Source of the DNA: Scheffersomyces stipitis CBS 6054
Lineage: Eukaryota; Ascomycota; Pichiomycetes; Serinales; Debaryomycetaceae
Reading direction: 5' to 3'
Assembly: GCF_000209165.1 (NCBI RefSeq)
Contig: NC_009068.1
Location: forward strand, 2,542,001 to 2,606,000
DNA: 64,000 bases
Shown: piece after piece, positions 49,515-58,221 of the stretch
Numbering within the stretch: the first letter of the stretch is position 1
Layout: every line of letters begins with the position of its first letter
Translations under genes and position numbers: made by a program
Notes under the pieces: generated by a model
Told to the model about the DNA's origin: nothing
The model's database searches: none
The model's input: the letters and a program-made list of their open reading frames with translations, nothing else

Positions 49515-52118
49515 TTATGCAAAGTATTGTACCACGTTATTGTGGCCATTATAGTGTCCGTTTCTCACAGGAGAGCGGTGCACATCAAATTGCGGAGAGT
49601 CGACATAAATCATTTTAGTGTCTGGAGCAACCATTTTGGCTGCAACAATCGGAATAGGCTGGAAAAGTTGGGTACCAAAACCGCTGAAGTTGTTGTAGTG
49701 TACCTTTGGCTGTTTAACAGGAGACTTGTGCTTCTTGTATGCTGGTTTGTTTCCCTGATTGTCTACAGCCTGGTTGGAAAGCAGTCTCAAAGCCATAACG
49801 TTAGGCTTTACGGTTTCAACCAATGGGTTGAACTCTAAGGCTTTCTTGTCCAAGATCAAAAATCCATGTTGCCTTAAATACAACGTCAAGGAGTCAATGG
49901 CAGGCTTCAAGCTCTCTTCGTTGTAGTAACTAAGAATGATCTGGTGGTAATCCTCGGTGCTGGAAGCAGTATTTTCGTTGCTACTGCTTCTAGCAATTGG
50001 GGTGCTGTTGACAGAGATCTCAACTCCAAGCAAAATCTTGAAGGGAACAATGACGTTGTTGTAGAAATCTTGTTTGTTAACACCACTAAAAGTCTCTTCG
50101 AACTTTCCAACGCTCATGGTGACCTTAAATTCGTAGTTCTTGGGTAACATGGCTTCTATTTGCTTGAAGCAGTGTTTTGTGCGAGCCTCAGAACCCTTGA
50201 TCTCAACGATAACATCATTACCCTTGAATTCTTCGATCGAAGTAGGGAAGTTGATGTAAGTGTTGTTTTCGTTCTCTAACTCGTTGATGATTTGTAGCTT
50301 GTTATTGTTAATAAGAAGCAAGTAGTGGCTCTTGAGTAACTGAAACTTAACAGTGTGGTAGACTGTAGTAGTCGCATTTGGGAATGACTTTGGTGGGTTA
50401 TTGTTTAAGCAACATTGGTACACTAATTGATCAATTTCATTCTTGACCAACTGGATGTTCTTGCTGTTTTTACGAGGACATTTGATCAAGACGTTATCAT
50501 ATCTCTTGAACGAATAAATATTCTTTGAAGTTGTACCAGAAACAGTGCTGGAAAACTTGATGAAGACGTTGTACTTCTTCATGATAGATTGGATAATGGA
50601 TCCACCATTTCCAATGATCGACTTATGAAATACTTCTGGGATGTTGAATTTCAATTCAGAAGGTAACTCCATTTCAATTAAGTCCAACCCCTTTAAAAGT
50701 ACAGACATATTTGTACCTTCATAGATTTCAAAGTCAATATAAAAGTTGTACTCATTAAATGGCGAGAACTTGATCATAGGTAATTGGTTCAATTGGTTCA
50801 TGATCTTGATCAACTTACCGTTCTTCTTGCCACTGATAAAATCTCTTTGGTTGTTGTGTAACTCCAAGCGTAATTTCAAAGTATTGAAGTCAATACAAGG
50901 TGTAGCAGCCATGTCATTCAACAATTGTTTGATTTCCCCAGAGTTACCATTAATATCTATACCAAATCTGTTAGAAGTGATCACACAAGTCTTTCTGTCT
51001 TGCATCAATTGAATTAAATTGTATTCGTTAAGTTGGTTAGCGACACAGTTGAGCTGAACGCAGTAATAGCTTGTGCTGAGTAAGTTGACTTCCAACACTG
51101 CTTCATTCACAGCTTCCAATGAACAACCTTGAATTAAGATTTTGCAGTTGTTCTTTTCCCCCAAGCTAGGCATTTGGATGAAAATCCCGTGCTTGAACAT
51201 GATGTTGAGGATCTCAGATTGATTGTACAATGTCATCAAATCTATCTTAACTTTGGTAAGTTCAATTTCTTTGACAATGATATCGTTTCTGAATCTTTCT
51301 TCGGAGATCTTGTCGATGATATTCTTGGTCAACAAAATTTCTGGAATGGTTTTGGCTGTGATCCACAACTTGACGTTGCTTGTATTGCTAAAGATTTTGG
51401 AATTAAACAAGCTTGGTAACAAATCTGGAATGTAGATGTTGCTGTTGCTCTGCTTGGCAACCTGGTTGAAGTTGAACAACTGGATTCCTCCAATCAAAGG
51501 AATCATAGACAACTGGATATCAATGGAATCCAAAAAGTAGTTATTCAAGATGTTGTCAATGAGAATTCTCAAAGAAGATTCGGTGATAGTGATATTGTCC
51601 TGGCTGCCCAAGACATGAATGTAGTAGCCGGAAAGAGCACCAATACCGTCTTCTTGGGTCATTTTGCTGTTGTTGATAACAATTTCAGTGTGGTACTGTG
51701 AACACAACTTGAACAACTGGGAAGTGAACTTCTCGTTGATCGCCAAGAACTCCCTTTGAGAAATCTGGATAGTTTTGGTGTTGACTTGGCTATATCTCAG
51801 CAAAACTTCGGATTTGGAGTTACGGATAAAGTCCTGGTTTCCATGAATCGAAACAGTGATCAACTGGTTCTTGATCTTGGGTTCCATGATGGTGATATAA
51901 TTGGAAGTAGACTTCATTTGAATTTGGTGCAAGTTGATTGAGTTGACAATATCATGGAGTGGTATTAAATTGTCCACCATTCTATAAGAGGCTCCCAGTT
52001 CGCTGATATAATCCCTCCATAATCCATTGTTGGACTCGAAGTAAGTGCTGACATTGGGATTAACTGCCTTGGGGTCTACGACAAAAAAGTACTCAAGATT
52101 GAGTACGGAGACGTTCAT
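49515..52118 (-). CDS. KH-domain RNA-binding protein (YLL032C-like)
   Basis: 867 residues, soluble. At least one clear KH motif occurs near residues 490-520: FNIPEVFHKSIIGNGGSIIQS, with the GxxG loop as GNGG. A second candidate, FISGKKNGKLIKIMNQL near residue 435, has GKKNG. Other αβ-repeat segments (for example KILIQGCSLEAVNEAVLEV) suggest several degenerate KH folds in tandem. The tail is basic and Pro-rich (KKHKSPVKQPKVHY). Length and arrangement resemble yeast YLL032C, an uncharacterised ~825-residue KH protein, and vigilin/Bicaudal-C-like proteins. A role in mRNA binding is expected from the fold; the target is unknown. The assignment to YLL032C is from recall of architecture. Confidence 0.82.
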   Translation of the reverse strand: MNVSVLNLEYFFVVDPKAVNPNVSTYFESNNGLWRDYISELGASYRMVDNLIPLHDIVNSINLHQIQMKSTSNYITIMEPKIKNQLITVSIHGNQDFIRNSKSEVLLRYSQVNTKTIQISQREFLAINEKFTSQLFKLCSQYHTEIVINNSKMTQEDGIGALSGYYIHVLGSQDNITITESSLRILIDNILNNYFLDSIDIQLSMIPLIGGIQLFNFNQVAKQSNSNIYIPDLLPSLFNSKIFSNTSNVKLWITAKTIPEILLTKNIIDKISEERFRNDIIVKEIELTKVKIDLMTLYNQSEILNIMFKHGIFIQMPSLGEKNNCKILIQGCSLEAVNEAVLEVNLLSTSYYCVQLNCVANQLNEYNLIQLMQDRKTCVITSNRFGIDINGNSGEIKQLLNDMAATPCIDFNTLKLRLELHNNQRDFISGKKNGKLIKIMNQLNQLPMIKFSPFNEYNFYIDFEIYEGTNMSVLLKGLDLIEMELPSELKFNIPEVFHKSIIGNGGSIIQSIMKKYNVFIKFSSTVSGTTSKNIYSFKRYDNVLIKCPRKNSKNIQLVKNEIDQLVYQCCLNNNPPKSFPNATTTVYHTVKFQLLKSHYLLLINNNKLQIINELENENNTYINFPTSIEEFKGNDVIVEIKGSEARTKHCFKQIEAMLPKNYEFKVTMSVGKFEETFSGVNKQDFYNNVIVPFKILLGVEISVNSTPIARSSSNENTASSTEDYHQIILSYYNEESLKPAIDSLTLYLRQHGFLILDKKALEFNPLVETVKPNVMALRLLSNQAVDNQGNKPAYKKHKSPVKQPKVHYNNFSGFGTQLFQPIPIVAAKMVAPDTKMIYVDSPQFDVHRSPVRNGHYNGHNNVVQYFA

Positions 52119-53599
52119 GACGGATGTTAAAATGTGAGATTCGTTTCAAGGATGCAAATAGTACAGGCAGACAAGCAGATAGAAAACAAAAGTAAACGAC
52201 AAAATGAGAAGTGAAATAGCGTTGAACAGCGTGGTGAACGGGTATTCAGTGATTTAGTGTGGGTATAAGGTAGATAGTTTAGCTGCGAAAACTATTTGGT
52301 GTATTTGGTGGAGCAAACTCTACAAGCCCCAAATCAATTGTTGCTTGACGAAGGTTGTCCTTGACGGTGGTAAAGTGGAGACTGAGAAAATAATATGTGA
52401 TCTGTTTTCAGATGCAAATCTGGATTGTTCAAGATATATATACTCCAGCTAAAGCCCTTCGCTAAACCTCCAGTATAAGAGGGAATGTATGTTATTAATT
52501 ACATACATAAAAAGTACGAATCGGGCAATTTTTAGTTTTAGAAGCTTCTGTCAATTAACTTATCCTGGACTAAATAACTAAAACTCACCAGCGCTTCTTT
52601 GACCTGCTGTTTATTTACTTTTGGTATGGATCCAGTAACTCGAGTCAATTCTATTAGGCAATCCATCGTTGGTTGCTGATCGAGTTCCCTGTTTGGGAAT
52701 TATCAAAATAAGTCTGCGCATAGTGTTGCAGATAAAATTCCCCAATTTGGCTAAGTAATGAGATGCAAATTCCCAACACAGTATAAGGTGCAAAACAAAG
52801 ACTCACATCCATCGACTAAAACTTCCGTCACGCAAAAGGAATGTTGATTAAAAGTGTAATTAGTTGAATCGGGACAGTTGTTGGTGACACCCGTTGCTTC
52901 TGGCTGTGCAGCGTATCTATATTGTTAGTCTCCAGTTTCACTTTAAGGTACAGTCTCTAAATCAGAAGTTAGTCCTATCACGAACCCCTGATGCATGTTG
53001 TTGTTAAAGCTCCAAATAGCTCGAGATATCTCATATATTGTTGCATTACCATATATGTTGAATATATCTGAAATTGGATATCGAAGCTACTGCGGCATTG
53101 CAGAAGACTCAACACTTTTTGCGGGGGATGTTTCTAGTATTGTTTATGTATATTTATTAAAATGGCTATTAGTGTTACGATTAAGATTACGATTAAGATC
53201 AGAGTTGCATGTACTCGGGTTTTGAACATCCTTGTAAAATATTCTGCTGTTTTTTTCGATAGTTGCAAAGTGAAGCTTAAATACCTTTGTTATCAAATAT
53301 TAGTGTGGGCTTGTTGGATTTCTCAAGCTTCTATTTGTGGGTAAAATGTCATCAAGTTAACTTTATCCCGAGAGAATACTGGTAAAAAAACATTCGATAT
53401 TCTCTGCCTTGTTAACTCTATTCTGAAAGAAGTTTGGTAGATCGCTGTCGATTCTTTCAGATTTGCCTGTATTTCTCTCAAAGTTGAAGAATTTCAAAGC
53501 TTTAGAGAGAATCTTTCGATAGTCTCAGATATACAATTCTTGCTAACAGTTTCGTAAACTCTATTTGCTCCTCTCGATTTACTAACTATGACGAAAAAA
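52119..53599. other. 1.5-kb intergenic region between the KH gene and PEX7
   Basis: AT-rich and without protein-like frames. It contains a tandem 12-bp repeat at 53177-53200 and no recognised tRNA. It includes the promoter of the KH gene. Confidence 0.45.
53177..53200 (+). repeat. 12-bp tandem repeat, two units
   Basis: ACGATTAAGATT followed by ACGATTAAGATC. Short, in noncoding DNA. Confidence 0.6.
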
Positions 53600-54730
53600 C
53601 TACTGTAACCTCTTGCTGTCCCAAACATACACCATTTCGTCCCAGCCTGTGGACGCCACCCAACCTGGTTCTCCCCACAAACTGTAGTCACAACCAATGA
53701 CAAACTCTTTGTGCTGCCCCATAACACCCTTGCAGCCTCCATTTTTCATGTTCAAGAATCTGGCTCTCTCGTTAGACTCATCTCTCCAAACTCGCACGGA
53801 CATATCGTAGGAAGTACTGATCAATTCCTGGCCATCGTGAGGAGACCATTGTACTTTTCTAACAGCAAACTGATGACCAAGAAGTTCGTTCAAGGGAGTA
53901 GGACCTCTGATGTGGTACGCAGGCATAGGAGCATGGGCGTGTGGTTGGTCGATTTTGGTGATCATCCTTAAGTCCCATATTCTCACTGATTTATCAGTAC
54001 CAGCTGATGCTATAATCGTGGGCTTGTACTTGTTCCAATCACACGAAAGGGCTTCAAGACCCCCGTGGGCAACGTAATCTATTTGTAAGGGTCTGGGTGC
54101 TCTTATATCCCATATCTGAACGTGGGAAGATCCATTTACACTAACTACAGTTGATGGTGAATGCGGAGAAAAGGTAGCGTTATAGATGCAATTAGCTGTG
54201 TTCACATGTTGCAGCTGTTGATGTTGTTGTTGATGCGATAAAGGTGGTCTGGCAGTCAGCTCTACAGGCAGAGATTTGGTGGTGAAGTCCTGTGCATGGC
54301 TCAAGGTCAAAAGCGAATCTGGACGCTGTGGTGACCACACTTTCATAGATCCGTCCCAGCTTGCAGAGATGAAGTTAGTTTTATCCACCAAGTTCCAGTT
54401 GACAGAGAAAACTTCTCTCGTATGCTCCTTCCAGTTCATGACAGGGAATTGTCCCACCGTCAAGTCAAACAATTTTATGGACCCATCGCCGCTGGCTGCT
54501 GTTACCTGATTTTCGTGAACCTCACTCCACGCAAGATCGAAGAGTCCGTCCTGGGTTTCCCACGATGTCTGTTCTACAATGGTGCCGTTGGGCTCTATAT
54601 TCAATATAAAGAGCCGTCCATTACCGACCAATCCATAATTAGCAGCTGTAGCCACAGCAAGCTTGTTATCGAAGTATGGCGAATATTGTACTCCATAGCC
54701 GTTGTAACCTCTTGTTCTGAACGGAAGCAT
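53600..54730 (-). CDS. PEX7: Peroxisomal targeting signal 2 receptor Pex7
   Basis: 376 residues of WD40 repeats, matching yeast Pex7 (375). It recognises the N-terminal PTS2 signal of proteins such as thiolase in the cytosol and delivers them to the peroxisomal docking complex. The N-terminus MLPFRTRGYNGYGVQYSPYF is characteristic of Pex7. WD repeats are visible as GDGSIKLFDL, SWDGSMKVWSP, GSSHVQIWDIRAP, AGTDKSVRIWDLR, SYDMSVRVWRD and GWDEMVYVWDS. A Gln/His-rich insertion (SHQQQHQQLQH) lies between repeats 3 and 4 and probably loops out. Several of its CTG codons fall in nonconserved positions, so a Ser reading would not disturb the fold. It ends 1.5 kb before the next gene. Confidence 0.95.
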   Translation of the reverse strand: MLPFRTRGYNGYGVQYSPYFDNKLAVATAANYGLVGNGRLFILNIEPNGTIVEQTSWETQDGLFDLAWSEVHENQVTAASGDGSIKLFDLTVGQFPVMNWKEHTREVFSVNWNLVDKTNFISASWDGSMKVWSPQRPDSLLTLSHAQDFTTKSLPVELTARPPLSHQQQHQQLQHVNTANCIYNATFSPHSPSTVVSVNGSSHVQIWDIRAPRPLQIDYVAHGGLEALSCDWNKYKPTIIASAGTDKSVRIWDLRMITKIDQPHAHAPMPAYHIRGPTPLNELLGHQFAVRKVQWSPHDGQELISTSYDMSVRVWRDESNERARFLNMKNGGCKGVMGQHKEFVIGCDYSLWGEPGWVASTGWDEMVYVWDSKRLQ

Positions 54731-55349
54731 GGTGTGAGAATAGAAAGGGGTATTTCTTGATGGTTATTTAGTTTTTCAATAATCTGAAAATCTATCTCCA
54801 AAGCTTATCAATTCCTTTTGAATATATACAAGCAGAAACAGCCTTTCCTGGTCCCAATGGCTGAATGACAAAGAACCGAGGCTCTAAAGGATGGTTAATT
54901 TTTGTTAGTCAGATTCGACTGAATCATATTCGGTCACGTGAGTTCGTTGAAAAAATCTGGAGAAGTGATTGCGAAATTTTCCTAGAGTGCAGATTGCGTA
55001 TAAACTTGTATAGAGATTCATACTTGGGACAACGATTCTACTACAATTAATAAAACAGCTGAATTTTCTTATTGGGAGACACTGTCTAATCTCAAAAATG
55101 AATTTGCAAGTGCTCTACCTTTGCTTTCATCTAAAATTTTTTTGAATTTTACGCTGATGGAAAAGCTGAAATAAGCAGAATACACGTGAACTGTCATAGT
55201 CTCAACTATCCTTAACCGTTGCCTGAAAACTCTTGTATTCTTAACTTTTACTATTTTGAGCTACGTTCTCTTGCTTTGACCATTTCTATTCTGCCCTTTA
55301 ACAATACTCCAAACATATAACATTATTCTTTTATTAGTATATACATGCT
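54731..55349. other. PEX7 promoter and CKI1 3' flank
   Basis: CACGTGA elements at 54935 and 55183. No other gene seen. Confidence 0.5.
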
Positions 55350-57023
55350 CTAAATATCTAATGTCTTGACATCCAAATACTTGATGATGTCCCAATACTT
55401 CTCGTCGATCTCTTCCTTCTTAATTAAGCCAAAACTGATTAGCTCGCCGACAATAATAGCAACCTTCTGCTGTGAGTACTTCAAGTAGTCGAAGTCATCA
55501 TCACTAGAGGAAATAGCCTCTTCTACAACTACGTTTCCGTCCAAAGACACAGACTCTACACCAGTGATGATGTTGTAAGTACTGTCTATACCGTCTTCAG
55601 CAAATCCGTTAGGATTAGGCGATGCAGGGGAAGAAGGCTTGAGTGGACCATTCTGGATTACTCCCCAGAGACACCAGAAAATCTGGACAGTGGCTCTCCA
55701 GTAGATGCATTCGTTGTACATCTTTTTGATTTCGTACTGGATCAACTCACTGGCATCGGCTGTCCCATTCAAGAGCTGCTCTGGAGTATTTGGCGTCTTG
55801 AGGTTGGAAGAGGGGAATTGGAAGTCGTATTCGATGTAAGACTTGATCAAATTCAACTGCTGCAACTGAGTAGGGTACTTGTCTTCATGGATATAGTACG
55901 ACTTCTCTTCGTCATGATAATCAGCCATCCACTCTGAGAAATGGTTTACCAAGTCAAAAGCCGGGAAGTTAGCTCCAGAATATTCGAAGTCAATTACAAC
56001 TAATTTACTATCGTTTTTGTTAGAGGTAGACTTGATTACAGGAGTCGACTCGTCCGTAGGAGTAGATGGAACCGGAGTTTCTACAAGTATATCCTCTGGG
56101 TTGAACGATTCGTGCAACAAGAGGTTACCGTACTGGGTATCGTTGTGACAAAACTTGTAGTTGGACGAAAACGATTCCTTGTCATATTTATCAAAGAGCC
56201 AGTTCTTGTAGAGATTGACGATTTCCTTGAATCTCCCGAACTCTACAAAAAACACGTCTTTGGGGTCAAAGTTGTTCTTGGTGTATCCTGGCAAGTATTC
56301 TTCTTCAAAAAGCTTTAACCATTTGAAGATCAATCTCCAAGCTGTAGGCAAATCGGACAAAACATCATGAAGGTCTAATTCGATTTTGTAGTGCAAGTCC
56401 TTCATTCTTCTACCCAACATCTGGGAGATAATTTCGTCTCTGATCTGAACTTTGTTCAACGTGATGAATCCGTCTAAAAACTGCTCGAATCTACCATTAG
56501 CGAAGATTCCAAGAAGTCTAGGACCGATTCTCTTTTGTGACAACTTGATTAAAGTAGCTAATTCCAGGTCTCTATCGATGAGTTCTTCGACGTTTTTACC
56601 GTACACTCTCAATAACAAGGTTGGCAAGCTCAAGTTCTGTTGGCTGTCGTAGTACTCGATACGGTAGATGGAGTTCGTGAGCGCACCCGAGATTCTATTC
56701 ACCACCAAGTTGGATATGGTCAACTGTCTCTTGTGCCATTTCGAAATCTTCAACGTCTTGACCAAAGCAATCAAATCTTGTTTGAAGAAATCGAGCGGCA
56801 AAGAATTATCCAAAGTCGCTGAGACAGTTGGGACAGATTTTTCGTGGTCGATGTTGGTAGGCGTGACAACTAACTTCGTTAAAGAAGACGACGATAAGGA
56901 TCTCTTTCCAACAGACGGTCTTCTTGTAGAAGAAGTGGATCTCGAGTTGGCAGTCGAGTTTCTTGTTCTCGAACGGGATCTAGACCGTGGCTGGACGGAA
57001 ACGTTGGCTGGTGTGATATCCAT
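55350..57023 (-). CDS. CKI1: Choline/ethanolamine kinase
   Basis: 557 residues. It phosphorylates choline or ethanolamine with ATP, the first step of the Kennedy pathway for phosphatidylcholine and phosphatidylethanolamine synthesis in the cytosol. Catalytic motifs of the family are FCHNDTQYGNLLLHE near residue 290 (Brenner-type loop with catalytic Asp) and VVIDFEYSGANFPAFDLVNHF near 345 (recognised as IDFEYSGANFPAFD). The N-terminal ~60 residues are Arg/Ser-rich (RSRSRSRTRNSTANSRSTSS), a likely phosphorylated regulatory tail. A Thr/Pro-rich insertion (ETPVPSTPTDESTPVIKST) lies between the two catalytic motifs. CKI1 versus EKI1 cannot be decided from sequence alone, so the symbol is provisional; yeast Cki1 has 582 residues. 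Confidence 0.88.
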   Translation of the reverse strand: MDITPANVSVQPRSRSRSRTRNSTANSRSTSSTRRPSVGKRSLSSSSLTKLVVTPTNIDHEKSVPTVSATLDNSLPLDFFKQDLIALVKTLKISKWHKRQLTISNLVVNRISGALTNSIYRIEYYDSQQNLSLPTLLLRVYGKNVEELIDRDLELATLIKLSQKRIGPRLLGIFANGRFEQFLDGFITLNKVQIRDEIISQMLGRRMKDLHYKIELDLHDVLSDLPTAWRLIFKWLKLFEEEYLPGYTKNNFDPKDVFFVEFGRFKEIVNLYKNWLFDKYDKESFSSNYKFCHNDTQYGNLLLHESFNPEDILVETPVPSTPTDESTPVIKSTSNKNDSKLVVIDFEYSGANFPAFDLVNHFSEWMADYHDEEKSYYIHEDKYPTQLQQLNLIKSYIEYDFQFPSSNLKTPNTPEQLLNGTADASELIQYEIKKMYNECIYWRATVQIFWCLWGVIQNGPLKPSSPASPNPNGFAEDGIDSTYNIITGVESVSLDGNVVVEEAISSSDDDFDYLKYSQQKVAIIVGELISFGLIKKEEIDEKYWDIIKYLDVKTLDI

Positions 57024-58221
57024 TTTAGAGTGAAGATTAAGAAATGAAATGGATTGTGAAAATTTGAATAACTACAAGAAATATAAGGTCAGTAGAGAAA
57101 ATCTCCGAAACACGATAAAAGCTTCAGAAAAAGGATGCAAGACACTTAGACAGTATGCGGACTAGGAATAAGGCTATGACCAGCTGTTAGCACGATATCT
57201 TGGCCGTCGCTTAGCTGTCCTGATAACGATCTGTGGAGAACAATAACAGAGCAAAAAAAGTCGAAAAAAATGATCGAAAAAAGATTGAGAAAAATCCTGA
57301 TAAAGCGAGATTTGATCAGCTTAATCCCAAAACCAGACGCACGGCCATTTGTATGTCTTGTGACATCAATGGAGTGCATGGAGATAAACCATTCTGAATG
57401 ATAAGAAACAGTTTGTCTCTATAGTGGATACAATAAATAGAAGGTACGATAAATAGGAGGTATAACCCGAAGTTGCACTAAACAGAGGTGTTTGGGCGAG
57501 AGCGATAAGCTTCTCGAAATATTTCACCAGCTTAATTGACACTGCGCAAATTTGTATCTTATCTGAAGTATATGGTATTTGTATTGGATGAACTATACGA
57601 TCATCGAAGGATTGGCTTTTGATAGGGATCAAAATGTGCAACTGAAGATCACCTTGCCTTGAAGGTTCTTCCACTATTACATTGGAATTGACTTCCAGCT
57701 TTTTCTTTTTCAAATTTTTTAGGATTTTCGCTAAAAATTCCATTTATTAAATGGTTGCGAAATTCTGATTATATTTCCAATATTATTCAATTTCTTTAAG
57801 GAATATCATAGTAAGGGAAACAGAACAATCTCTGACTCATGGACTAGACCTGAGTCTACTTTCAAACCAAAAGTATTCTTTTCATATTTTTCTGTTCGAT
57901 TCTCAATGGCACGTTTCTGTGTTTATAATCTAATGTTGCTGAACGAAAACAGCAAAAACTTCTACTCCCAGAATTGATGTCCGTGACATCGTTATAGATC
58001 ATTATCAGCAAGTCCTTGCGGTAGCACTTCAGAGCCATAACCGTCATCTCCACCATTTTCAGGTACCTTTCCAGTTATTTCGATACCAGTTTTAGACAGC
58101 GCTACCATACAAATTCCAGAAAAAAATTCTTTCCCTTGTGTTTACATGTTCTCTCGCTTTTATCCCATAGGATCAAGAGCTTCTGCGTTCAGCAGCCGTA
58201 CGGGGGCCACCAACGTAAACT
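57024..58221. other. Intergenic region between two divergent genes
   Basis: Promoters of the choline kinase (minus) and the coiled-coil gene (plus). Minus-strand frames at 57366-57743 (125 codons) and a 37-codon frame near 58000-58110 look mildly protein-like but show no start, splice or family evidence, so I do not annotate them. Confidence 0.4.

Noticed and set aside
53580..53586. Plus-strand TACTAAC at the PEX7 3' end
   Set aside because: Antisense to PEX7 with no donor or coding sequence to join.
57366..57743. 125-codon minus-strand open frame, partly protein-like
   Set aside because: No recognisable family; the C-terminal part is poor composition and there is no supporting splice signal. 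It lies in a divergent promoter region. Left unannotated.
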